Source: Alphaproteobacteria bacterium UBA3773
GTDB taxonomy: Bacteria > Pseudomonadota > Alphaproteobacteria > RF32 > CAG-239
Reading direction: 5' to 3'
DNA length: 64,000 bases
Assembly: GCA_002372275.1 (NCBI GenBank)
Contig: DFFP01000003.1
Span: forward strand, 81,682-145,681
Every line of letters begins with the position of its first letter. The stretch's first letter is position 1. This document shows positions 26,337 to 35,943 of the stretch, piece after piece. Both the position numbers and the translations under genes were made by a program. The notes under the pieces are model-generated. The model was not told the DNA's origin. It worked only from the letters and a program-made list of their open reading frames with translations, and ran no database searches.

Positions 26337-28769
26337 CTACGAAATATTTAAATATTTTGTAACAAAGTTTTCTTCGCCGTATTCCTTAATTAAACTTTCC
26401 ACCAAGAGCACATTCTTTCTGCCTGAATTGTAAAGTTTCAAATACGGCCCGAGCGCCCCCAAATTCACATCTAAAATAACGGATTCCCCTGTCGCTGGAC
26501 GTGAAAGTAAAATTGCATACGGAAAATCTCTGTATGAGCGTCCGAACACAAAATCAAGCTCATTTTGCGTTAAGTTCCACGTGGCATAATCTTCCGGCAT
26601 AGCTTGCGGATTTCTGAAAAAGATAATCGTTTGGCATTGACCTCTGATCACCTCACCAACCCCTAAGCGGTCGATAATATTCGGTTGTTGGAAAGCACAA
26701 AGATAGGCCTGTCTTTTTTTACGTCCTTCTTGCAGACCGATAATAAAGTGATCTCTAAACATCGGGTGCTTGAGCATCGGCGCCGTTTCATCGATCATAA
26801 TCAGTGACGGCACGCCTGTTTCACCTGTTTCCGATTGAATACGGTGCATAATATAGCTGATCACGGCCGGTGCCAATGTATCATCTTCAAAAATATGCGT
26901 AAAATCGAATGCCATAAAACGCTTTGATTTCAAGTCAAGGTTATCATTTTCCGCGTTAAAAATATTTCCGTATTGATCCGGGTTAATCCACCTGTAAATT
27001 TCGCGTCTCATATTTCCGGTCGGTGAAAAACAGCTTTTATAAAGATTTTTCATTACTCTTTCTTCTGGCCTCAAATAATCAAACGCCGTTGTCACGGCAC
27101 GTGCAATTTCTCTTTCCGATAACGCATCATCTGTTAAGGTAATAGCTTTCATCCAGCGTCTTAAAAAGGCTCTGTTTTCTTTTGTATCACTACAATCAAA
27201 CGGATTTAACGACACATTTTTATCATCGCCGTCAAAACCGACATACGCCCCGCCGATCGAGCGCGTGAAAATCTCCGCACCTTTATGGCGGTCAAAGAAA
27301 AACACCTTCAAATCCGCATGCCGCATTGCTTGACCGGCCAAAAAGGTCAAAAGTGTTGTTTTACCTTGACCGGTCGGACCGATAATACAACAGTGTGCCA
27401 CAGCACCCTCATCAGGTGAAACGTGAAATTGAAAACGATAGGCCGAGCCCGAAACCGTTCTGAAAACCGTAATAGCCCCCGGCCCCCAATCTGATTTGTT
27501 AAAACCTTCAGCGGGTCTGTCAAACGAAATTGCCAGTGCCACAATTCTTGATAAATATCTGTATGTTCTTGGATATGTATCATACGTCGGAAATTGGCTG
27601 AAAAATGTCGCTTGTGTCACCCAACCCTCACGAACGGGCGTGACCGAAAACGTACGACAAATACGCTGAACTTCACTTTCGCCATAATCCAGTTCTTCTT
27701 TTGTCTGTCCTCTGATCATCACACTCATCGAATATTCGGTTAAGGATTGATAATTGGCATCACTTGCTTCCGTTGCCGAAAGTGCTTCACTGTATTGTTC
27801 CAAAACAGTCGGAGAAAAGTTTGTCACAGCGGCCATTCTTTGTTGTTGAATTAAAAGCATTCTGGCTTGCGGTCTGAAAATCGGTCGAACATTGTGCATC
27901 AAAACAAGCTCACAATCCATTGAAAGCAATGATACAATCATACTTTCATCCATATAATCGCCGGTGGTTCTAATCCCCATCACGATTTCATATAAATCTT
28001 TATCGCCCGAGAAAAAGTGTATAATACCTTTTTCTTTTGTAAAATGGATATGGTCAGCGGTAAGCATTTCGTTGAGCTCCGAGCCAACCGCGTGTCTGAC
28101 CTTTGCCTCCGGTTTTGAAACCGGGCTGCATAATCTTGAAAAAACATAAAACGGGCTGTCGGTGGCTTTGCTGTTTTCTGTTTCATGCATCTGAAAAACG
28201 CCGTATTCCCCGAGTGTTGCAATCACGGTCTGACACGCATAATTTAAGTCTTTTAAGGCATCTTTTCTGTCGGCCACACTTAAAATCATATAGTGCGTAT
28301 TATGATAAACTCTGTCCATATTCGCATACCAAACTTCAGACACAGCTTCCAAAACATCGTTATTAAAGTTGCCTTGCTCCATTTCTTGCGGTGTTTTTTC
28401 CCTAATTGTAATCACCCGACAAATAATCGAAAGCTCCGACAAACTGTCGATGGTTTGTTTTCTGGCTTCCATCATCGAATAAATTTTCTCAGGCGTTGCC
28501 GACCCGAAATCCGAACCTTCAATTCGAAAAACTCTGGCATACGATCCATTTGTACACTTAATGGTCATTCCGTCTTCCATCAAACTTGCAAACGGCAAAA
28601 AGTCCGAAACGCGAGATTCTCTGGGAGTCGGTAAAACCCAATTTCCGAAACGTGTGGCGAGCAAAACGGCAAATGCCGTGGCTGACAAAATACCAATCAC
28701 GGCGATCATAACTTCAAAATTGCTTAACCCTTCTGCAAAAAGGGTTGTAAAATCAAAACTAGGGTTCAA
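26337..28769 (-). CDS. virB4: VirB4-family secretion ATPase
   Basis: 810 residues. It is the conserved inner-membrane-associated ATPase that energises pilus and channel assembly. An N-terminal hydrophobic helix (~18-40) is followed by the VirB4 N-domain (SVADRKDALKDLNYACQ at ~164-180) and the motor: Walker A GPTGQGKTT at 464-472, Walker B SLIMIDETAP near 650. The start is a TTG at 28769 with GGAGG 7 nt upstream, overlapping the virB3 stop by 11 bp, so translation is coupled. DotO/TraU are distant relatives; the virB3-virB4 pairing favours the VirB type. Confidence 0.92.
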   Translation of the reverse strand: MNPSFDFTTLFAEGLSNFEVMIAVIGILSATAFAVLLATRFGNWVLPTPRESRVSDFLPFASLMEDGMTIKCTNGSYARVFRIEGSDFGSATPEKIYSMMEARKQTIDSLSELSIICRVITIREKTPQEMEQGNFNNDVLEAVSEVWYANMDRVYHNTHYMILSVADRKDALKDLNYACQTVIATLGEYGVFQMHETENSKATDSPFYVFSRLCSPVSKPEAKVRHAVGSELNEMLTADHIHFTKEKGIIHFFSGDKDLYEIVMGIRTTGDYMDESMIVSLLSMDCELVLMHNVRPIFRPQARMLLIQQQRMAAVTNFSPTVLEQYSEALSATEASDANYQSLTEYSMSVMIRGQTKEELDYGESEVQRICRTFSVTPVREGWVTQATFFSQFPTYDTYPRTYRYLSRIVALAISFDRPAEGFNKSDWGPGAITVFRTVSGSAYRFQFHVSPDEGAVAHCCIIGPTGQGKTTLLTFLAGQAMRHADLKVFFFDRHKGAEIFTRSIGGAYVGFDGDDKNVSLNPFDCSDTKENRAFLRRWMKAITLTDDALSEREIARAVTTAFDYLRPEERVMKNLYKSCFSPTGNMRREIYRWINPDQYGNIFNAENDNLDLKSKRFMAFDFTHIFEDDTLAPAVISYIMHRIQSETGETGVPSLIMIDETAPMLKHPMFRDHFIIGLQEGRKKRQAYLCAFQQPNIIDRLGVGEVIRGQCQTIIFFRNPQAMPEDYATWNLTQNELDFVFGRSYRDFPYAILLSRPATGESVILDVNLGALGPYLKLYNSGRKNVLLVESLIKEYGEENFVTKYLNIS

Positions 28770-29049
28770 ATTTACTTCCTCCTTCGGGATATAAATTTTG
28801 CGTAGCCTTAAATGTTTGCCCGAACGCCTGAATCATTGTTGACAAATGAGGTTCTTTCACGCCCCATCCGATAAAAACCAAATGCAAACAAACAATAGAA
28901 ATAACAAAGAGCAAAGGGTTAATATCTGCCATTCCGACAGCCATAAACATCACAGGCGTCTGAATACCGGCACTCAAAAGAGCCGGCAAAACAGGCGCCC
29001 AAAAAATTTTCGGTGGCTGTGCGACAGCCTTTAAAATCATATCCCTCAT
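28759..29049 (-). CDS. virB3: VirB3-like inner-membrane protein
   Basis: 96 residues with two hydrophobic helices (~18-40, 45-65) separated by a short polar loop, and a cytoplasmic tail with WGVKEPHLSTMI, matching the VirB3 pattern of a short two-helix protein followed by a (K/R)(D/E)PH motif. VirB3 binds VirB4, and the two genes overlap here. The Shine-Dalgarno is weak; the gene follows the long VirB2-like gene by ~95 bp. Confidence 0.85.
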   Translation of the reverse strand: MRDMILKAVAQPPKIFWAPVLPALLSAGIQTPVMFMAVGMADINPLLFVISIVCLHLVFIGWGVKEPHLSTMIQAFGQTFKATQNLYPEGGSKFEP

Positions 29050-29145
29050 TTTTTATCTTTTATCTTACTTCCCTTTCCGTATTCACATAATAATCATAAA
29101 ACTTTTTCCATCGCAAGGTTTATTTTTCATTTTACCTTTACATAA

Positions 29146-30585
29146 TTAATGTCCGCCCATCTGTCCCATAATACCTTGAACGGTTTCCAAACCCTTTTCA
29201 GCTGTCGTTACGGCAATATCGGCATCTCTGGTAGCGCGCGCCCCCTGACTAAGTGCATTAGTTGTTGTCCCAAGATTCTTACCTAAATTTTCATTAGATG
29301 TATTCACATCTTGATTGAACTGTGCTGCTCCCGTTGCAACTGAATTTGCGCCTGTCGGATTTGAATCCGGATTTGTTGCCGCAATCGTTGCTAAAGCACC
29401 GACACTATTGGCAGCGCCGCCTAACCCCGCAAGTGTCGTTTGTGCACCGACTGTTACACTTGTCGCCGCACCACTGGCAGCTCCGGCCACATTTTGAAGA
29501 CCTGCCAAAACATCATGAATATTTTCTGCATTTCCTAAACCTTTCATTGCATCCACAACATTTTTACCACCACTTACAAGAGCTGCACCTGTTGACACTG
29601 CCCCCACACCTGCGGTCACTGCACCCGCCACAAAGTTTGCGGTTTGTGTGAAACCATTTACAATATCCCCAAAAATCTGTGCACCTGTTTTCACGCATTT
29701 ACCTTTATTCATTTTACCACTACATTGCTCCTGCGTTACAACGGGATTACCATTCGCATCAGTTGAACAAACAGGCCTTGTTCCATCAGCTCTCCAAGCC
29801 CCGGCGCCACCCGACGGCGGGCATCCGGCATTTGTAAAAGCACTCATATTTTTCATTGCTGAACTATTTAACATATCTTCCGGATTCAAAGCTGCCTGTG
29901 CACCCGCATCAGGCAACAAAAGTGCCAATTGTTCATCTTCACACCCTTCCTCCCCGTTACACGAGGGTCCACCTTGTCCTTTTCCATTCATTGCAGCATT
30001 AATCTCGTCACCGCTTGTTCCTTGGACAACCGCATACTGCGTATCTAAAAAGTTCTTAAAATCCATTTCTGTTTGGCTTGCTACCTGAATCGTCCCTTTG
30101 CCTGAAAAATATTCCAAAAACGGAAACATCAACGAGAGCAAACAAAGACTGATCATAATGTACCCTAAATGTTTGTAGCTGACCTTGTTAAAAATTGCCA
30201 AAACTGCAAACATCACAAGTCCGAAACCGGCAATCACATAAACAATCCGCCTTAAATCCACAAGTGTTGAATATATTTTAGCTTTCAGAATAGCAAAAAT
30301 ATTTGCATTACCTGTACCTGTACCTGTCCCCGAAGATGATGACTCATATGTCCTTGTGTCATTTCTTATTGCAAAATTTGTTTCGGGATGTGCATCCATA
30401 TATTCATTTGAATACGGGCCATATACAAACTCTCCACTGGTGCTGTTGGAAGTTTGATTAGATGACGAAGTCTGAGGAACAACACCCCAACCGGTATCTA
30501 CAGCCTGAACATTATTCGGGGCTAAAACAAAAGAAAACAATATGCTTAGCATAGCAATACTTAAAAATTTCATCATCTTTTTCAT
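29146..30585 (-). CDS. Extended VirB2-like protein
   Basis: 479 residues. Signal peptide 1-28, a Ser/Thr/Gly-rich segment to ~100, then two transmembrane helices at ~112-135 and ~142-162 joined by FNKVSYKHLGY. This is the same hairpin as in the two short pilins upstream (IFGKIKWPWFG and LFGALNWKWLA loops). About 300 residues follow: a Cys-containing middle and a Gly/Ala-rich helical part. It could be a capped or specialised pilin subunit, or an inner-membrane channel piece replacing VirB6; the sequence does not decide. AGGAGGG precedes the ATG. Confidence 0.7.
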   Translation of the reverse strand: MKKMMKFLSIAMLSILFSFVLAPNNVQAVDTGWGVVPQTSSSNQTSNSTSGEFVYGPYSNEYMDAHPETNFAIRNDTRTYESSSSGTGTGTGNANIFAILKAKIYSTLVDLRRIVYVIAGFGLVMFAVLAIFNKVSYKHLGYIMISLCLLSLMFPFLEYFSGKGTIQVASQTEMDFKNFLDTQYAVVQGTSGDEINAAMNGKGQGGPSCNGEEGCEDEQLALLLPDAGAQAALNPEDMLNSSAMKNMSAFTNAGCPPSGGAGAWRADGTRPVCSTDANGNPVVTQEQCSGKMNKGKCVKTGAQIFGDIVNGFTQTANFVAGAVTAGVGAVSTGAALVSGGKNVVDAMKGLGNAENIHDVLAGLQNVAGAASGAATSVTVGAQTTLAGLGGAANSVGALATIAATNPDSNPTGANSVATGAAQFNQDVNTSNENLGKNLGTTTNALSQGARATRDADIAVTTAEKGLETVQGIMGQMGGH

Positions 30586-30602
30586 AGCACCCTCCTTTTA
30601 AA

Positions 30603-30953
30603 TTACTTTAAGGTGTCCGAAATACCTTTGACTGTCACATTTGCGCCTGTTCCGGCCGTCATATAATTTAAGATTCCGGCCGTTGCCGCAATCACCACCA
30701 CCCCGATAATAATAGCAGCGAGCCACTTCCAGTTTAACGCCCCGAAAAGCCCCGTAATGGCGACTGCAATAATACCAAAACCGGCGGATGCAAAAATAAC
30801 CGTTTTCATTCCGCTGAAAATTTCCGCACCGGTACTTGTCAAATTTTCAAATACAGCATATGAATCTACTGCACATAAAATCGAAGAAATCGCAAAAACA
30901 GTAATGCCTGCGAAAACATATTTTTTGAGTTTCTTAAAATTTATATTCAGCAT
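30603..30953 (-). CDS. virB2: VirB2-like pilin (copy 2)
   Basis: 116 residues. Signal peptide ~1-33 (AGITVFAISSILCAVDSYA). The mature part is a helical hairpin: first membrane helix VIFASAGFGIIAVAITGLFG, short basic loop NWKW, second helix LAAIIIGVVVIAATAGILNY, then a polar tail. This is the VirB2 pilin plan. AAAAGGAAAG precedes the ATG. It lies 17 bp before the extended VirB2-like gene and 65 bp after the first pilin. Confidence 0.8.
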   Translation of the reverse strand: MLNINFKKLKKYVFAGITVFAISSILCAVDSYAVFENLTSTGAEIFSGMKTVIFASAGFGIIAVAITGLFGALNWKWLAAIIIGVVVIAATAGILNYMTAGTGANVTVKGISDTLK

Positions 30954-31018
30954 TTTTCTTTCCTTTTCTTAAATTTTGTGAAGAACCCCTCCGAAGAGAG
31001 GTTCTTCACTAAGAGCCA

Positions 31019-31408
31019 TTAATTCAAGACAGTTGCACCGGAGGAGCTTGAACCTGAGAATGTATCAGCTAAACCGCCTTGTCCTGTCGTTGTAACATTA
31101 TCACCTGTGGCGTAAGAAATGAGCGCACCGGCAGCTGCCAAAACACCAAGACCGACGGCGAGTGCACCGAACCAAGGCCATTTGATTTTTCCGAAAATAG
31201 CAAGTGTTGCTAAACCGACCAAACCGAAACCGCCGACAACGAATACAATGGTACGAACAGCTTTAAAGACATTGGCTGATTTTTGAATAGCCAGACCAAC
31301 AACTGACTGAGATGTTGCACCTTGTGCGAACGCATCACCTGTCATGGCAAGTGTCAAAACAAGTGCTAAGCTAAAAAGCGTCCACAAATTATTTTTTAAG
31401 ATTTTCAT
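31019..31408 (-). CDS. virB2: VirB2-like pilin (copy 1)
   Basis: 129 residues from the ATG at 31408, which has AAGGAG 8 nt upstream; an upstream start at 31438 is less likely. Signal peptide 1-28 (LALVLTLAMTGDAFA). The mature pilin has helices VRTIVFVVGGFGLVGLATLA and ALAVGLGVLAAAGALISYA around the loop GKIKWPWFG, and a Ser/Gly tail. It is the first gene of the secretion operon, so the operon promoter must lie in the spacer up to 31942. Confidence 0.82.
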   Translation of the reverse strand: MKILKNNLWTLFSLALVLTLAMTGDAFAQGATSQSVVGLAIQKSANVFKAVRTIVFVVGGFGLVGLATLAIFGKIKWPWFGALAVGLGVLAAAGALISYATGDNVTTTGQGGLADTFSGSSSSGATVLN

Positions 31409-31942
31409 ATAAGTTCTCCTTATAAACTTTGTTAACAAAATTTTCTATACAACTTTATTGTATCAATTTTTTTCGAAATTAGCGAGTCTTTTTTTGTCGT
31501 CTTAAAAATACTTAACATATTGATTTATATGCAAAATATTTTCATGTAACAAAAAATTCATACTCACTTTTTCTCCAAAATAACAGATTTACTATAAAAT
31601 GTAATGGTTAAAACATACTTAAAACCATCCCCCGTTTTCTGTCCCCTCTGAGCACAGCTCAGCTGTGCGAGTTAGGGGTCCTTAAAAAAAACGTCACTTA
31701 AGAGCGAGTGAAACAAGCGTCTGGGTCCATTCCTTTTTTATCCTCTTTCTCGTCACCTTTAGGCTTGTCCCGAAGGTCCACACTTTAAGTCATTACATTT
31801 ATTTTAAAAAAAAATCCATTAACGCAATTTTAACACAATCTGTTGTAGTTTAAGTGAAAGATGTTGTTCTCTGAAACAGCTTAATCCCTTTTTTTATAAG
31901 GTGTTTTAAGGTTTCGGAGCATAAAGGAGTCATATATAAACA
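31409..31942. other. Divergent intergenic region between secretion and pilus operons
   Basis: 534 bp with no credible gene. It must hold the promoters of both operons. 31440-31620 is very AT-rich and contains several -10-like hexamers (e.g. TACAAT on the minus strand near 31460), none with a convincing -35. Palindromic repeats fill 31636-31790. A possible shared regulator site could not be identified by eye. Confidence 0.6.
31636..31790. repeat. Cluster of palindromic intergenic repeats
   Basis: CTGTCCCCTCTGAGCACAGC followed by GCTGTGCGAGTTAGGGGTCC forms a long hairpin almost identical to one at 51718-51762. Two shorter GTCAC...GTCCA elements follow (CTTAAGAGCGAGTG..., CTTTAGGCTTGTCCCGAAGG). 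Confidence 0.65.
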
Positions 31943-33550
31943 ATGCAAAAAAATAACATTCGAAATTTTGTTTGCAGTTTTCTATTTTCCGTTCTGGCGG
32001 TTGCACTCGTTCAAAAAATATTTTGGCGAACCCCAAGTCATGAACAAACGGAACAACCGTCTTTGAAACCAGAAAAAATTTCTCTTTTCACCGAAAACAA
32101 TGATTTTGCCGAAAATCTCGGTGTAGCCGACAATCAGGTTGCTGTTGATGTTTCTGATATTTCAGCCCTAACGGCTCCGCAAATCAGTGAGGAGCCCGAA
32201 GATATTCAAACGGCAGAAACGACCGTTATTTTGCCCGCTAAGAATAACATATCGGTTTCAACAGATATTCAAAATGCCGCTGAAATTCACTTAAGTTCAC
32301 CTGTTATAACCGCCTCAAAGCAAGACGAGGAAGTTATTTCTGAACCGATTATTTATGCCGACACCTCACTTGAATCACCTCAATCTACCACTTTGGAAGA
32401 CGAAGATCCTATTCCGCTTTCTCAAATTACACAAAATGAGTACAGTCAAAAAATCACGGTCTCCGGCTCAACAGGCGCGGCGCAAATTGCGATGATTGAG
32501 CCTGAAGTTCTCATCAGCTCGATGGAAGAGCCCGATATTTTAGCCGAAACAAAAGATCTGGCCGATGCCGATTTGAAAACAAACGAACTCGGCACAATTC
32601 TTGACATCACACAAAATGATACGTCGCTTGAAAGTACGGAAGTGGAAGAAACACAAGATCAAGCATCTTATCAAATTGACAATCCGTGGGTTGTTGCCAA
32701 AGGCAACAAATATGCCAAAAACCAAGCTGTGGTTGAAGAGTTTTCAAAAACAGAGCATCCTCTTTTAACAAAAGCAGATGAAAACGCGACCCAATCCGAA
32801 AAAGAAGTTCAAAAAGCGCTGAGTGCACCTCTTTTACAAGAAAAAAAGGGTGATACAAAGCTCGCCTATCAGATGATACAAAATATTTTAATTCCGATTC
32901 CGGAAGACATTTTAAATGACACCGATCAAACGCCAAATCTATCACAAACACCTGAAGGTGCTTCAGAAAAACAAGTTGAAGAAAGCGTTCTCTCGCAGTC
33001 TAAAGCAGAACAAAATACCGATTTAAATGATGATGAAAAACAAAGCGGTTTATTCAAGCGCATCAGTTCTTGGTTCGGTTCCAACAAACAGACAGGCCCC
33101 TTATCCGGCTCTGGTGGAAAGATTGCCAAGCAAATCAGCGATAAAACGAAAGAAAAAGCAGGCGAAATCAAAGATAAAGTTTTTTCAAGCTTAGGTAACA
33201 TCAGTGATTATAAAAAAAATGACATTCCATCGATTATGCCGGCCGAGCTTCGTTTGTCTTTTCAGCCCAACCGTGCTGAAATTTCAGGCAAGACACTCAA
33301 ATGGATTTATGCTTTTGCCGACAATGCCCGAGATAACGACAATGTGTATGTCGAAGTTCGAATTGACGGTACAAGCTCTTACACACTTCAACAAAAGAGG
33401 CTTAACCTGCTCAGCAGTATTTTTAGCACACGCGGTGTAGATTATCGCAAAATTAACATAATTTTTACTTCTCGTGAGCCAAACTCATTTATTATTAGAA
33501 ACATTCACTTTAACAACAAAGAAATGGAGGAAACAAACAAACAAAGGTAA
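31943..33550 (+). CDS. Membrane-anchored OmpA-like protein heading the pilus cluster
   Basis: 535 residues. A short cytoplasmic N-terminus and one membrane helix (~10-28, VCSFLFSVLAVALVQKIFW), then ~400 acidic, low-complexity residues predicted to be disordered and periplasm-spanning. The C-terminus (~435-530) resembles an OmpA-like peptidoglycan-binding domain: RLSFQPNRAEIS, VYVEVRIDGTSSY, LQQKRLNLLSSIF. AAAGGAG lies ~14 nt before the ATG. It occupies the place of pilL in R64-type clusters, but I see no PilL similarity. Likely role: tying the pilus machine to the cell wall. Confidence 0.7.
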   Translation: MQKNNIRNFVCSFLFSVLAVALVQKIFWRTPSHEQTEQPSLKPEKISLFTENNDFAENLGVADNQVAVDVSDISALTAPQISEEPEDIQTAETTVILPAKNNISVSTDIQNAAEIHLSSPVITASKQDEEVISEPIIYADTSLESPQSTTLEDEDPIPLSQITQNEYSQKITVSGSTGAAQIAMIEPEVLISSMEEPDILAETKDLADADLKTNELGTILDITQNDTSLESTEVEETQDQASYQIDNPWVVAKGNKYAKNQAVVEEFSKTEHPLLTKADENATQSEKEVQKALSAPLLQEKKGDTKLAYQMIQNILIPIPEDILNDTDQTPNLSQTPEGASEKQVEESVLSQSKAEQNTDLNDDEKQSGLFKRISSWFGSNKQTGPLSGSGGKIAKQISDKTKEKAGEIKDKVFSSLGNISDYKKNDIPSIMPAELRLSFQPNRAEISGKTLKWIYAFADNARDNDNVYVEVRIDGTSSYTLQQKRLNLLSSIFSTRGVDYRKINIIFTSREPNSFIIRNIHFNNKEMEETNKQR

Positions 33551-33649
33551 CAAGCCATGTATGTGTTAAAAAAACTCAGCAAATTGCTTGATTATTTATT
33601 TGAGAGTTTGTATGATGACAAAATGATAAATATTTCAAAGGATTTCAAA

Positions 33650-34327
33650 ATGAACGGAAAAACATTAATATTAGCCTGTACTTTAGCTGTATTCACCCTT
33701 TCGGGCTGTGTGTGGCAAAGCAGAGTAAACAACATTGAAAGTGTCCCGCAATCAGAACCGTGTTATGGTGTTGAATGCGCAACCGATCCTTTTATCAACA
33801 GCACACAAACGCGTGCCGATTACAGAAAATATGGTGAACTTTCGCCCAGAGATTCTCTGATTTCACAGGCCGGTGCCGGAAACAATATTTCTGCTTCCAT
33901 TCCTTCAACAATTGATAATGAAGTCATTAGTTACGAAGAACAGATCGGAACATCTGGAAATGTTGATGAAGCAAACAAAGAAGCAAGCAATACTGACCAA
34001 TCAAATCAAACCGACACAACAGTTTCCGATCAAAACGAAGCCGAAGAAGAAATTGATCCCATTCAAGATTGGTATGCTGAAGAAGGACAAAACTTAAAAG
34101 CTCTCTTAACAAAATGGAGTGAAGAGTCCGGATGGCGATTGGTTTGGAATACAAACAGAAATTATGTCTTAAATGCAGGTGCTATGTTCAGAGGCCGCTT
34201 TGCCGATGTCAGCTCTGCCCTTATCAGAGCATTCGCCCGTGCCAGACCGGCGCCGATTGCGACATTTTATGAAGGAAATCGCGTCTTAGTCATTGAAACG
34301 ATGGAGGATGAAAATGCGTATGACTAG
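33650..34327 (+). CDS. TcpQ/PilL-N-domain lipoprotein
   Basis: 225 residues from the ATG at 33650, preceded by AAAGGA; the frame extends upstream to 33557, but only this start gives a proper signal. Signal 1-18 ends in lipobox TLSGC. After an acidic linker, ~145-225 matches the TcpQ (toxin co-regulated pilus biosynthesis Q) domain: LKALLTKWSEESGWRLVWNT, FRGRFADVSSALIRAFARA, and NRVLVIET. TcpQ-type proteins stabilise the outer-membrane secretin. The 3' end overlaps the secretin start by 14 bp. Confidence 0.8.
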   Translation: MNGKTLILACTLAVFTLSGCVWQSRVNNIESVPQSEPCYGVECATDPFINSTQTRADYRKYGELSPRDSLISQAGAGNNISASIPSTIDNEVISYEEQIGTSGNVDEANKEASNTDQSNQTDTTVSDQNEAEEEIDPIQDWYAEEGQNLKALLTKWSEESGWRLVWNTNRNYVLNAGAMFRGRFADVSSALIRAFARARPAPIATFYEGNRVLVIETMEDENAYD

Positions 34328-35927
34328 AATTAATTTAACACTTTGCTTAACGGCGATTGGTTTATTGGCAGCCTGTTCGCTTGCAACCGATATGGATGAA
34401 ACACTCAAGCGCGAAGTTGAAAATACTGCCGCCTATAAACAACAGGCTCAAGAACCGATGCCTGCTGCCGATAACGATGTCATCAGAGTAAAAAGCGACA
34501 TTTGGCTCGGTGATACCAGCGAAGTAGAATACGAAGGCAGTCCTATTCCGGGATATCTTGAAACACCCGAGGGCATTACGCTCATCTCGAATCGTCCGAT
34601 TACTCTTTACGAAATCGGCACAATGATTCATAAAATTACATCTATTTCCGTTCGTTATGAACAAGAATTAGATGGTTCTGTCCAACAGCAGGCCGATGCC
34701 AACCAACCGAAATTGGAAGATCTCGGTGCTCAGTGGACCGATTCATCTAAAATGCTTGTTTCATATAAAGGACCATTGAGCGGTTTATTAGATGAAGTCT
34801 GCAACCGGTTCGGTATTTGGTGGAAATACGACAGAAAACAGATTTATTTCTACAAGTATATAACAAAATCCTTTACCTTATATACATTACCGACAAAACC
34901 GTCTATGTCGGTTGATGTCGGCGGCAACTCCACCGAAGGCAGTGCCGGATCATCATCTGTTTCAATGTCCAACTCTGTGTCCATTGATTTGTGGCAAAAT
35001 ATTGAATCAGCCATTCGCTCGATGATTTCAAGCGGTGCACAACTCACAACCGATCAATCAAGCGGCGTGATTACCTTAACAGGTACACCGACTGATATCA
35101 AAAAAGTCGGACAATATATCAACGAACAAAATGTCCGTTTGTCGCGTCAGGTTGCCATCAGTGTTAAAGTCTTACAAGTTGCTGTTGAAAATTCCGATAA
35201 ATATGGTTTAGATATCAAAGCATTATTCGGCAAAGATCACAACCATATCCGCAGCATCAATATGCAAGGACCTGCCGGTGAAACAAGTATCGCCAGCGGT
35301 ATCACGATGGGTATCATCTCAAACGGTTGGAGCATCACAAGTGCCATCCAAGCTTTGTCCGAGCAAGGTACAACATCTTTGATTACGTCAGGTACGGTGA
35401 CCACCTTAAACAACAAACCGGCCCCGATTCAAGTCACCAAAACACAAAATTATTTGTCTGAAGTGACAAAGACGAATTCCGGCTCCGGCGAAGGATATAA
35501 CTACGATTTGTCAACCGATACGGAAGAAATCGAAACAGGCTTTACAATTGATATTTTACCGCGTATCTTGGAACATGGTCGTATGCTCTTGATGTTCAAT
35601 ATGACTTTGTCAGATTTGCTTTCGCTTGATAAAGTTTACTTATCAACCGATAAAGACGGAACGGAAAGCGGCCAATACATTCAAAACCCTGTGATTGAAA
35701 CACGCGGTTTCACACAAGAAGTGGCCATGAAATCCGGAGATACACTTGTTTTGAGCGGTTATGAACGCGTTGAAAATTCAAGTGATAAATCAGGAATCGG
35801 ATCTGCTGAAAACTCACTGCTCGGAGGTGTGACAGCCGCAACCAAAACACGCACGATTTTGGTTATTTTATTGACCCCGGTTGTGCTTGATTCACCACTT
35901 TCTCCGGAATCGAGAATGAAATACTAA
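34314..35927 (+). CDS. pilN: PilN-type outer-membrane secretin lipoprotein
   Basis: 537 residues from the ATG at 34314 with GGAGG 6 nt upstream. Signal with lipobox LLAAC; lipidated secretins are characteristic of type IVb pili (PilN, BfpB). N-terminal N0-like and N1 domains occupy ~70-330 (PITLYEIGTMIHKITSISV). The C-terminal secretin domain (~330-537) ends in VLSGYERVENSSDK and TRTILVILLTPVVLDS. It forms the multimeric pore through which the pilus leaves the cell. It overlaps the TcpQ-like gene. Confidence 0.92.
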   Translation: MRMTRINLTLCLTAIGLLAACSLATDMDETLKREVENTAAYKQQAQEPMPAADNDVIRVKSDIWLGDTSEVEYEGSPIPGYLETPEGITLISNRPITLYEIGTMIHKITSISVRYEQELDGSVQQQADANQPKLEDLGAQWTDSSKMLVSYKGPLSGLLDEVCNRFGIWWKYDRKQIYFYKYITKSFTLYTLPTKPSMSVDVGGNSTEGSAGSSSVSMSNSVSIDLWQNIESAIRSMISSGAQLTTDQSSGVITLTGTPTDIKKVGQYINEQNVRLSRQVAISVKVLQVAVENSDKYGLDIKALFGKDHNHIRSINMQGPAGETSIASGITMGIISNGWSITSAIQALSEQGTTSLITSGTVTTLNNKPAPIQVTKTQNYLSEVTKTNSGSGEGYNYDLSTDTEEIETGFTIDILPRILEHGRMLLMFNMTLSDLLSLDKVYLSTDKDGTESGQYIQNPVIETRGFTQEVAMKSGDTLVLSGYERVENSSDKSGIGSAENSLLGGVTAATKTRTILVILLTPVVLDSPLSPESRMKY

Positions 35928-35943
35928 AAGATGGGATAAAACA

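Noticed and set aside
28293..28634. Plus-strand frame within virB4
   Set aside because: Antisense shadow of a strongly conserved ATPase gene.
4757..31408. Dot/Icm (type IVB, I-type) system
   Set aside because: DotG-like repeats and large subunits suggested it, but VirB2, VirB3-VirB4 overlap, VirB7-like lipoprotein, VirB11 motifs and gene order fit the VirB (type IVA) plan; no DotA, DotC, DotL, IcmF or IcmT is seen.
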